64,000 nucleotides of DNA from Geosiphon pyriformis (Eukaryota > Glomeromycota > Glomeromycetes > Archaeosporales > Geosiphonaceae): contig JAAOMT010000659.1 of the NCBI GenBank assembly GCA_016748015.1, positions 634,467 to 698,466 of the forward strand. Reading direction: 5' to 3'. A program made the position numbers and the translations under genes. Within the stretch, counting starts at the first letter, position 1. Each line of letters opens with the position of its first letter. The notes beneath the pieces were generated by a model, which was not told the DNA's origin, searched no databases, and worked only from the letters and a program-made list of their open reading frames with translations. Shown here one piece after another: positions 11,001 to 19,184 of the stretch.

Positions 11001-12904
11001 CACAGAGATGGTTAGCTCATAGTATACTTGAATATCCCACCAATAAACAATCCAAGCCAGAGGTTAATCTTATAGCAAACATTATACAGATGATAGAAAA
11101 AAAAGACATTTCATTCAAAGACAATAGTAATACACATGGAATACCTGAATCTTCAAGACCACAGGCATATTTAATTGAGTCTATCTTACCCTCAAGGGAA
11201 ACCTACATTAAAGTTAGAAGCTTACTAAGAAAGGAAAACATGTTGTACTTGCATCAGATACAGAACAAAGATGAGTCGTTGATGACATGGATGGACTTTA
11301 CAAGGAAGTACAGACAAAGCAATAGTGGTAGAATTCCCAGATGGTTTAAGATTTTAGAATCTACAATCATTATGGATGAGTACAGAAACATTGATGTAGC
11401 ACAATGTAAGACATTGGGTATGCACATACTGACTAACCAAATACCTGATGATTTAGAAATGATGCAAAAAGACACTATTTACATCCATATCCCTGACACT
11501 TTACTATCACAATGGAAGAGTGTACAAGGGAAGTTAAAACTCAGGAAAGAGATAGAAATATCAACAGATGGCTCACTAGTAAAAGCTGGTTCTGAGGAAG
11601 CAAAAAAAGCAGCTGCTTTCATAACACATAGGATAGAGACCAAATTTGGTATAGCAATTGATAGAACATTGTTATCAATGAAAGCAGAGACAGTGGCTGT
11701 ATTGCTAGCTTTGGAAGCAGTGCCTTACAAATGTAAACTAATGATAAACACAAATAGTCAAGCGGTAATGGCAACGGCTCAAAGATGGTTGTCCAAAGAT
11801 TCTCTCCTGTCTATTAGAAATCAGCTTAAAACTTCAAACTGGCACACATAGAATGCAATCAGAGTGATAATAAAAGAAAAAAGGATTGACCTCAACATGA
11901 ACAAAGTGGCTGTACATGCTAGTATATTCGAAAATAAGAAGGCTGACAAACTAGCCAAAGGATCTACTGCTCTTGATACAATAAGGTGGGCCTACAATGC
12001 TAAGGAGACTGCATACATTCCCGTTTGTGGAGGAGTTGAAGTGGATCTAAACTTCAGGCATTTTCTGAACAAACAGGCTAGTCTTCAATCAGCTTTAGAC
12101 TGAATAGGCAATAACAAAATCCAAAAAATGATAGGATCTTTAGACCAAGATATAGACTGGATATGTACAACCAAAATTTGGAACTGAGATGGTAAAATGT
12201 CATTAGGCTTCACCTCAGCTAGTTCCTCAGCAATGCACACATTTATTATGAAATTATTTCACAACATGCTGCCAACAGCAGAGGTGCTATACAACAGACA
12301 TCCTCATGTATACTTGAATAATCTTTGCAAGACATGTCACAAGAAAGTGGAAACCAACTGGCACTTTTGGGATTGCTCTTTGAATATCCATGATGTAAAG
12401 AATAAGTGGATACAGTGCCTTTCAAAGGCTGTGAGAGGGGGACGCAGAGCCCAAAACACTGATGAGAAGATTGCACTGTCTAATGAATACATTAGGTCAA
12501 TATCTAACGTAGATCTGCTATGTAAAGGACTGATCAATAAGCAATTTGGAAGGATCAATACTTTTTCTGACATCGACTTGAGGGCTAGCAATAAAGTATT
12601 GATTAAGGTGTATAAATGGGCAGTTGCTCAAGCAAGGAATAGATTGTGAGGAGAACGTTGCAAACTGCAAACTGAATGGGAAAAAACAATGAGTATTAAT
12701 AATAGGATCAAAAAAAATCCAACTGGTGGCTCCAGAATAAATAGCATTTCAGGGAATGGTGGTAGAGTTAGCAATGGATCCATAGTCAAAATAGGTGATG
12801 TTTCCACACAGTGTAATGATATACTGACTAATGTTTTTTGTGATAGGAGTACTATGTGTGATAGTGTTGTACCCCATAGATTTTTAGGTTATACTAGCGT
12901 GTAG
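8003..12904 (+). pseudogene. LINE-1 ORF2 (APE endonuclease, RT, RNase H), broken
   Basis: ORF2 starts ATG 8003 inside the end of ORF1. Domains in order: APE endonuclease (TVNVRGLNN, VTETK, STDHKAVV; 8003-8790), RT (9294-10800, NKTSGPSGIQAE, then LAFVNDTVWIA at 10364-10375), RNase H (ISTDGSLVKAG, about 11560-11980), and a C-terminal Cys/His motif CKTCHKKVETNWHFWDC (about 12325-12375). The RT catalytic FVDD has become FVND. There is a frame change between 8929 and 9294, and stops are scattered. A TGA at 12647-12649 is followed in frame by 84 open codons to TAG 12902-12904 (ending GYTSV); the derivative element suggests this TAG is the original end. RNase H-bearing APE LINEs include the Tad1 and I clades; I do not assign the clade. 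Confidence 0.85.
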
Positions 12905-13043
12905 TTAGGCGTAACCACTTAGTAGTTAGCTGCATCTTGTAATTTAGATTATTGGGTGAGTTGGCTTTATGAAAAGGTCATGCTTTGTAAGTATGGCTAA
13001 CCTAATAAAAGACCAACATAGCTACATGTTAACAAAAAAAAAA
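12905..13043 (+). other. LINE-1 3' UTR and A tail
   Basis: This 3' region is shared with LINE-2, LINE-3, LINE-X and the ORF1-only element. Diagnostic blocks are TGTAGTTAGGCGTAACC, TTATTGGGTGAGTTGGCTTT, AATAAAAGACC and GTTAAC followed by A's. Conservation across all members suggests it is the recognition region for target-primed reverse transcription. Confidence 0.8.
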
Positions 13044-13627
13044 CCCTAGCCAAAACCAGTAAAGAAACAAACTTATGGGACAAAATACTGCCTTCAGCTT
13101 TGTTTGCTTATAGAACTGTGAATCATGACATAACAAGTTATGAACCCTTTTATCTACTCTATGGACAAATGGCAACCTTACCAATAGAAACTGACATTGA
13201 GACAATACCCTTTGAAGAAATAACAATAGGGAATTACAAAGACATTTTGCAAAGAAAACTTGGTACCATTCTTGACTCATTAGTAGAAGCATGGATAATT
13301 GCCTTTGAAAAAATAAAACAATTCCAAGAGAAGCTTAAGAAAAAAAAAACATATAAAACACTTTCCTTAAGTGTTGGCAACTTAGTTTTAGAATACCATT
13401 CAGACAGAAACAATGTCTATGGTGATAAATTATCTAGCTGGTGAAAAGGACTCTTTATAGTCAACAAAGTTTTGAACAATGGTTCTTATATCTTACAAGA
13501 TCAATATAAAACAATTTTCAATAATTGCCCTGTTCATGGCACATGATTCAAGAAATATCACAAACGACCTGATTGGTTGCCTGTTGTGGTAATACTGACT
13601 CAAATAATCAACAAAAATCAAGTATAA
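13044..13627 (+). pseudogene. pol: pol C-terminus (integrase end) of copy B
   Basis: The fragment matches the family A integrase C-terminal region (FAYRTVNHDITSYEPFYLLYG, then LGTILDSLVEA). It is open from about 13100 to a TGA at 13442-13444, where sister copies have Trp, and resumes in the same frame to a TAA at 13625-13627. That TAA matches the pol end in copies C and F. Confidence 0.85.
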
Positions 13628-13668
13628 ATAAACACACCATTCCCAAAACAGAGGTATCTTCAATCAAC

Positions 13669-14325
13669 ATAAACAATTATTTTCTGGATCAAAACATTCA
13701 AAACACTTTCTATACTCTCCATGAGTATTGGATCAAAAACTATCCAAATGCTACTTTGACCATTGGAAAACAGACCACCATAACTGATAACAGTGGGATA
13801 CATACTGTTATTAGACCAAAGAAAACCACTATCAGAAAAGAGAGAATTGATAGCAAAATGGATAAATATCTGTTGGAAAGTATAACAGCAGCTATACTCC
13901 TATCTTCCAACACAATTGGAAAAACACTTCAAGAAATCTTACTCATAGACAAAAACTTGTTATATGGAAGACAATTAAAACTCTATGGTTACCTTGGTGA
14001 AATCATAGAAGATATGAAGCTCATAAAGAAAACAACTTCAAAGATACAGGCAAAAATTTTGGGCATTATACAGTTAGATGTTCCAAGAGTTTTAACTATT
14101 GCTAAAAGAGCCAAAACTCTAATACAAAGATTTGGTCTCTTGGATACAAAACTTATTTCGCCTCAAGTGTTATATACCTTATCCACAAAAGACTTCAACA
14201 AACTAGTTAGTTTTGAATTAGATAAAACCTTTCAAATAGATTACACCATAAATAGCTTAATTTCACTGGAGCTCAATCTCTTTGGAGAGAATGATGTTAT
14301 GGTTGAAACTTATACTTCTTATTAA
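13669..14325 (+). CDS. Family A third ORF (ORF3), uninterrupted copy, unknown function
   Basis: A reading frame of about 218 residues follows the pol stop by 41 nt and ends inside the 3' LTR, so its last ten codons are LTR-encoded. In sister copies it begins ATG AAC AAT (MNNYFLDQN); here that ATG is ATA (13669), though the frame stays open from 13573. The product is Lys-rich, mixed charge and apparently helical (ITDNSG, RPKKTT, YGRQL, LIQRFGLLDTKLI). I see no transmembrane span, signal peptide or zinc motif. I do not recognise it; position suggests an accessory or env-position ORF. Equivalent 657-nt frames occur in C (31203), F (44475) and I (51415), and a shortened one in J. Only the B copy lacks internal stops. 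Confidence 0.7.
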   Translation: MNNYFLDQNIQNTFYTLHEYWIKNYPNATLTIGKQTTITDNSGIHTVIRPKKTTIRKERIDSKMDKYLLESITAAILLSSNTIGKTLQEILLIDKNLLYGRQLKLYGYLGEIIEDMKLIKKTTSKIQAKILGIIQLDVPRVLTIAKRAKTLIQRFGLLDTKLISPQVLYTLSTKDFNKLVSFELDKTFQIDYTINSLISLELNLFGENDVMVETYTSY

Positions 14326-14340
14326 TTATCACATGTATTA

Positions 14341-14354
14341 GCCACTAATGTCAT
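14341..14354. repeat. Left TSD of LINE-3
   Basis: GCCACTAATGTCAT, identical to 15903-15916. It is family A LTR sequence duplicated on LINE-3 insertion. Confidence 0.95.
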
Positions 14355-15902
14355 TTTTTTTTTGTTAATGTGTAGCCATGCTGGTCTTTTATTAGTTTAA
14401 CCACACTTACAAAGCATGACCTTTTCATAAAGCCAACTCACCCAATAATCTAAATTACAAGATACAGCTAACCACTAAGTGGTTACACCTAACTACACGC
14501 TAGTATAACCTAAAAATCTATGGGGTACAACACTATCACACATAGTACTCCTACCACAAAAAACATTAGTCAGTATACCATTACACTGTGTGGAAACATC
14601 ACCTATTTTGACTATAGATCCATCACTAATTTTACCACCATTCCCTGAAATGCTATCTATTCTGGAGTCACCAGTTGGATTTTTCTTGATCCTATTATTA
14701 ATACTCATTGTTTTTTCCCATTCAGTTTGCAGTTTACAATGTTCTCCTTACAATCTATTCCTTGCTTGAGCAACTGTCCATTTACACATCTTAATCAATA
14801 CTTTATTGCTAGCCCTTAAGTCGATGTCAGAAAAAGTATTGATCCTTTCAAATTGCTTATTGACCAGTCCTTTACATAGCAGATCTATGTTAGATATTGA
14901 CCTGATGTATTTATTAGACAGTGCAATCTTCTCATCAGTGTTTTGGGCTCTGCGTCCCCTTCTCACAGCCTTTGAAAGGCACTGTATCCACTTATTCTTT
15001 ACATCATCAATCAATGTCTTGCCCTTTTGGGTATTCAAAGAGCAATCCCAAAAGTGCCAGTTGGTTTCCACTTTCTTGTGACATGTCTTGCAAAGATTAT
15101 TCAAGTATACATGAGAACATCTGTTGTATAGCACCTCTGCTGTTGACAGCATGTTGTGAAATGATTTCATAATAAATGTGCACATTGCTGAGGAACTAGC
15201 TGAGGTGAAGCCTAATGACATTTTACCATCCCAGTTCCAAATTTTGGTTGTACATATCCAGTCTATATCTTGGTTTAAAGATCCTATCATTTTTTGGACT
15301 TTGTTATTGCCTATCCAGTCTAAAGCTAATTGAAGACTAGCCTGTTTGTTCAGAAAATGCCTAAAGTTTAGATCCACTTCAACTCTACCACAAACAGGAA
15401 TGTATGCAGTCTCTTTAGCATTGTAGGCCCACCTTATTGTATCAAGAGCAGTAGATCTTTTGGCTAGTTTGTCAGCCTTCTTATTTTCGAATATACCAGC
15501 ATGTGCAGCCACTTTGTTTATGTTGAGGTCAATCCTTTTTTCCCTTATTATCACTCTGATTGCATTCCATGTGTGCCAGTTTGAAGTTTTAAGCTGATTT
15601 CTAATAGACAGGAGAGAATCTTTAGACAACCATCTTTGAGCCGTTGCCATTACCGCTTGACTATCTATGTTTATTGTTGGTTTACATTTGTAAGGCACTG
15701 CTTTCAAAGCTAGCAATACAGCCACTGCCTCTACTTTCATTAATGACAATGTTCCATCAATTGCTATACCAAATTCAGTCTCTATCCCATGTGTTATAAA
15801 AGCAGCCGCTCTTCTTGCTTCCTTAGAACCAGCTTTTACCAGTGAGCCATCTGTTGATATTTCTATCTCTTTTCTGAGTTTTAACTTCTCTCGTACACTC
15901 TT
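14355..15902 (-). mobile_element. LINE-3: 5'-truncated LINE insertion
   Basis: The minus strand carries the C-terminal part of LINE ORF2, the shared 3' UTR, and an A tail (T run 14355-14363). It is flanked by a perfect 14-bp direct repeat GCCACTAATGTCAT, which is LTR sequence. A tail, 5' truncation and a TSD of this length are hallmarks of target-primed reverse transcription. Confidence 0.95.
14493..15902 (-). pseudogene. LINE-3 ORF2 fragment (RNase H and Cys/His C-terminus)
   Basis: The open run down to 14748 covers RNase H (EISTDGSLVKAG, DSQAVMATAQ, AAHAGIFENKKADKLAK) and the Cys/His motif CKTCHKKVETNWHFWDC. RNase H looks intact as a domain. The frame also runs upstream into the LTR (ATG at 15929), giving a chimeric N-terminus MANLYDIS of LTR origin. 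After a TAA at 14748-14750 the same frame continues through MSINNRIKKNPTG to a stop at 14493, matching the LINE-1 extension. Confidence 0.85.
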
Positions 15903-15916
15903 GCCACTAATGTCAT
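15903..15916. repeat. Right TSD of LINE-3
   Basis: GCCACTAATGTCAT, identical to 14341-14354; LTR sequence continues immediately after it. Confidence 0.95.
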
Positions 15917-16512
15917 ATAAATTAGCCACTTTATTTTTAGTAAGTGATCATTGACCTAGTTGTTGACCTGATCATTAATCACTTTTGATAACTATATAAG
16001 CAATGAATCTCTTAGCTGTAGAAAAGTATGAAAAAATCAAGGAAATCAAATAAATAAAATAACAACTTTCATCTCAATTATTCTCTTATCACTAATTTTC
16101 CTTTTTCTACTTTTAAGTATCTGAACATCTTAAAGATAAAAGATTACTTGTTGGTTATTTTTTACCCTTTTTCCAAAATGTGTAATTACAACATTTGAAG
16201 ATTATTGAATAAAATGTGACTAAAGAGTACATCTGATATCTGATATTGAATTCTAATAGCGTCGATATGAAGCATAGAATTATACCAGGTGTGATCATTT
16301 GTTGACAATACAGACTATTTCTCTACCTTCAGATTCCCCGGTTATCTTTTAAAAAGTATAGCAACTGAGATATTTTATGAGACTAATCTTACACATTGAA
16401 TTCATACTTATTCAATCTACTCTTTGAAGTTGAATTCCCTTTGATTATTTCCATTACCCTACAATTCTGTTCTCTCTTGTTATCTGTTAACTTGTTACTC
16501 CAATCTGTAATA

Positions 16513-16602
16513 CTAGTATGTAATTAGGCATAACCACTTAGTGATTAGCCACATCTTGTAATTTAGATTATTGGATAAGTTGGCTTTATGAAAAAGCCAT
16601 AT
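16513..16602 (+). mobile_element. LINE-X 3' tail, left piece
   Basis: This is a LINE 3' UTR beginning just after the end of ORF2 and running to the LINE-2 insertion point. It continues at 34211. The two pieces join across one copy of the TSD to give an alignable LINE tail, so LINE-X predates LINE-2. Its ORFs are not visible in the window. Confidence 0.85.
16588..16602. repeat. Left TSD of LINE-2
   Basis: ATGAAAAAGCCATAT, repeated at 34196-34210. Confidence 0.9.
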
Positions 16603-16733
16603 ATAAAAAACTTTTTTTTCTCTCTTTAACTGCTATCACACAATTTACTATGCCTCAAATTTAAAAAATAAGTTTTTGCAAAGAAATCTTTAAGTATAAT
16701 AAATTATTATTATTATTATTACAATAGACTTAA
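16603..16733 (+). other. LINE-2 5' leader before the nested element
   Basis: The leader begins with A-rich bases and a pyrimidine run (TAAAAAAC then CTTTTTTTTCTCTC). A similar block occurs at the start of the ORF1-only element (about 16751-16768), suggesting a shared 5' end. It ends in an (ATT)n microsatellite at about 16703-16720. An ATG at 16650 opens only four codons. Confidence 0.6.
16721..16733. repeat. Left TSD of the ORF1-only element
   Basis: ACAATAGACTTAA, repeated at 19172-19184. The first A of the right copy may belong to the A tail. Confidence 0.85.
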
Positions 16734-16754
16734 GAATAATACATCATTCTTTAA

Positions 16755-18931
16755 AAAACTTTTTCTCTCCTAAATTTCATAACCACAAATAGAGCTAAGA
16801 GTAAAAAAGTTGCAAATGTTATTTTTCCTATAGTAACTAATAAAGTTTCAACACAAGAGGGTCTCTCTGTTATTGAAGCAGCTAGACAAAACGTTCTGGC
16901 AACATTTCTTTTAAAAAATAATAGTAATAAGCTGCCTTTAGCAACTTCTGGTTCACTTTTTTCTCCTTTGGTTGGAAGTTCTTCTCCAGTCAAAGTTTCT
17001 TCAAAAAGACACACTCGGGTTAGTCCCAGTGTTGTCTCTACCACTTCAAAAAGCCCTAAAATTTTTAATAACAGACCAGTCAACAAGTTGGTCTTTCCTG
17101 CTTTTACTACTGCCACTACTACTTCTACTACTACTGCTTCACAAATGGCCGCAAAAGTGAAAAATCCCAAAAAACAGCAGTAGGCAGTCACAACTGCTAT
17201 GGTCACACCGAACCCCTTTGTGGTTCCAGATGAGATCTTCAGTAAGATCTCCACAGCAGCAACCAGTCCTATTCCTGATATGGATGGCAACAGCAGCGAC
17301 ACATCTCCCAAGTTGGGCCAAGATCAACCACTGGCTGTGTTGCCTGATGTGGTACTCTTCAGCAGATCATCGCCAATCCCAGTAGCAAAACAGTCCATCA
17401 ATCCAGATGATTTCAAAGATTGGACTGATCAGATAGAAATGGAATCAACTGTTCCCCTCCAGTTTCTGGTGCATCTAATGCTGGTGCTTGGGTGAATGTG
17501 ACTGGATGTCAAAGGTTCTCTGGTTGGGTGGCCTCCAATCTTGTACCTGGTGCTACATTTAAGATCAAAATGGCTTTGCTCAGTTCTTTGTTTCAGTTGC
17601 TGCCTGGTTGTATTGGGCTTAAATCTGTTTCATGAGATGCTATCAAGTTGTTCTGTGTAAAATTTGCATCTTAGAAGTGTCTAAATGGTGCTACCAAAGT
17701 GGCCATTGGTGATGAGGTTTTTTTGACCACTCTTAAGATTGCACGGTCTTCAGGAGTGGCCTCTGTTTCTTCCTCTTCTTTGTCAATTGTATTGTGTGAT
17801 GTACCCTTGGGTACTTCTTCTAATGACATCAAATCTGCTCTTGGAATTTTTGGTGTTGTCACTTCTGTTAAGTTGAAGCCTGCTGGCTTATGGCAATATG
17901 CTGTGGTTAACTTTAAGGACATTTTTTCTGCTGCTGCTGTTCTCTCTAACTGGTCTGTGTTGGTCAGAAAAGATAGTGTTAGAATTCTTCCCATTGCCAA
18001 CCAAAAGAAGATTATCTCCTCAAGAGATGCTTTCAAAGCTAAGCTGGTTAATCTTCCATTTGGCTATACTGCATTTGAGATAAGTAATCTGGTCTTCCAA
18101 GTTGGTGGCTGTACGTGTTTCATTCCCCGCTCCCCTGATTCCTATTGACGTCAATGCTTTGCTGTGGTAATCTTTGATTCCTTGGAATCTTTAAATGCTG
18201 CTGGTTCAAAAACTGGTACCTTACGTGGCTGCCGCATCTGGTGGGAAACTCCTGGATGTTGTCACTGCTATAGATGTCAAAGTTTAGATCATTTGGCTGT
18301 AGACTGCAAGGTGTTGCCACCTCTCCCTTCCAAACTCTATTCTAATTCCACTGGTGGTCTTGTCTTTCTCAAGTCATCTCTTGTTGGAGCTAAATCTTAT
18401 GCCAAAGCTGCTACCTCTGTGGTTCCTCCTGTTGCTGCTACTGCTGATACAGGTCTGGCTTTCGGTACCTCCTCCAAAGTTGTGGTGCCGCTGTTGCTAG
18501 TTGCCTCCTCTGGTTCAGATGTTGCTGTTAATACTAGATTGGCTTCTCTGGAAATCCAACCTAGTGAACTGTCTTTGTTGATCAAATCTATAGTAGAGCC
18601 TGTGAGTTTTTTGGTTGTGTTGGTTACTACATTATTGTCTACTCCATCAGTTATGGCAGAGGCAATGAAGAAAAGTGTGATTGGATTGGGAAACCAAATT
18701 AAAGCTGTTTGTGCTGTGGCTTCTGTGCTGCAAAAAGAAGTGGAGGCCCTTAAGTTGAGAAGTGGGAAGGTACACTATAACTTATCTGATGATGATGACA
18801 TGGATGATGATGATGATGATGGTGATGCTAAAGATTTTTCGGTCTATGATGATACATTTGATTCGATGATGGAGTTATGGGAGGTTCAATCCTCTAATAT
18901 CAAGTTCGATCCAGATCAGACAGTTAAGTAG
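16755..18931 (+). pseudogene. ORF1 of the ORF1-only element (RRM-like, CCHC, acidic tail), broken
   Basis: The frame is open from 16755, without a clear ATG, through a Ser/Thr-rich N-terminus. It has TAG at 17181-17183 and resumes in the same frame to 17495, then changes frame before 17699. The core has an RRM-like segment (SIVLCDVPLG, GLWQYAVVNF; about 17780-17920), a second module (KAKLVNLPFGYTAFEI; about 18030-18130), TGA at 18146-18148, and a zinc knuckle CYRCQSLDHLAVDC at 18266-18307. This is the same order as LINE-1 ORF1 with low sequence identity. The C-terminus is Asp-rich from a GAT/GAC repeat at about 18788-18830. It ends with TAG 18929-18931. Confidence 0.78.
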
Positions 18932-19039
18932 ATGAGCGGTCTTGTTAAGAGTAGTCATAAACTTGTATGCATTATGGGTAAGATGTATGAATTAGATATG
19001 TTTAATACATTAGGTAGCAAAGGTAGTACTAGTGTGTAG
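18932..19039 (+). pseudogene. 35-codon ORF2 remnant of the ORF1-only element
   Basis: An ATG lies directly after the ORF1 TAG (TAGATG), opening 35 codons in the same frame. The end, GSTSV-TAG, matches the end of the extended LINE-1/LINE-3 ORF2 frame (GYTSV-TAG) at the same distance from the shared 3' UTR. It looks like the two ends of an ORF2 left after internal deletion. The assignment rests on position and the last residues only. Confidence 0.5.
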
Positions 19040-19171
19040 TTAAGGCTTTCCACTTGTGGTTAGCTGCATCTTGTAATATGTATTATTGGGTGAGCTGGCT
19101 TTATGAAACCACCACATTACTGTAAAATAACTAATAAACAACTGGTGTGGCTACACGTTAACAAAAAAAAA
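19040..19171 (+). other. 3' UTR and A tail of the ORF1-only element
   Basis: Matches the LINE-1 tail: TTAGCTGCATCTTGTAAT, ATTATTGGGTGAGCTGGC and GTTAAC before the A run. This is the region a LINE RT would need to recognise. Confidence 0.8.
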
Positions 19172-19184
19172 ACAATAGACTTAA
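19172..19184. repeat. Right TSD of the ORF1-only element
   Basis: ACAATAGACTTAA, identical to 16721-16733; LINE-2 sequence resumes after it. Confidence 0.85.

Larger units (their letters stand above)
5952..13043 (+). mobile_element. LINE-1: APE-type LINE copy, 5' end cut by copy A
   Basis: This non-LTR retrotransposon has ORF1 (RRM-like plus CCHC), ORF2 (APE endonuclease, RT, RNase H, Cys/His motif), a 3' UTR and an A tail after GTTAAC (about 13029-13043). Aligned with LINE-2, about 330 bp of the 5' end are missing where the copy A LTR abuts; they probably continue left of copy A. The tail is followed directly by family A integrase sequence at 13044, so LINE-1 appears to have inserted into Ty3 copy B. 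Confidence 0.9.
13044..16512 (+). mobile_element. Ty3/Gypsy copy B, 3' part with 3' LTR interrupted by LINE-3
   Basis: This is the 3' portion of a family A element: integrase C-terminus, third ORF, polypurine tract and 3' LTR. The left end is cut at the LINE-1 tail. The LTR is split by LINE-3 (14355-15902). The LTR end at 16512 (GTAATA for the usual GTAACA) abuts the LINE-X 3' tail, so copy B inserted into LINE-X. Confidence 0.85.
14295..16512 (+). repeat. 3' LTR of copy B, split by LINE-3
   Basis: The LTR begins TGTTATGGTTGAAAC at 14295, is interrupted at 14354, and resumes at 15917 after the second TSD copy. It includes the TATA region near 15990 and ends at 16512. Without LINE-3 and one TSD copy it is about 656 bp. 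The purine run GGAGAGAATGA (14284-14294) just before it is the likely polypurine tract. Confidence 0.9.
16734..19171 (+). mobile_element. ORF1-only LINE derivative (2.4 kb)
   Basis: The element is flanked by a 13-bp TSD. It has a 5' block like that of LINE-2, an RRM/CCHC ORF1, a 35-codon remnant where ORF2 should be, and the shared 3' UTR with A tail (GTTAAC then A's, ending 19171). It encodes no RT or endonuclease. The sense strand is T/G-rich in ORF1, unlike the A-rich sense strand of LINE-1 and LINE-2, so ORF1 belongs to a diverged lineage. It was probably mobilised in trans by a LINE enzyme recognising the shared tail. Confidence 0.82.

Noticed and set aside
12689-12904. Separate small conserved gene (71 aa) downstream of LINE ORF2
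   Set aside because: It is in the ORF2 frame immediately after a variable TGA/TAA and ends at the same TSV-TAG as the derivative element, so it is better read as an ORF2 extension.
13669-14325. ORF3 as an envelope glycoprotein
   Set aside because: No signal peptide, transmembrane segment or Cys pattern visible; only the position is env-like.
18788-18830. GAT/GAC microsatellite as an independent repeat locus
   Set aside because: It is in frame and encodes the acidic tail of ORF1 in the ORF1-only element.
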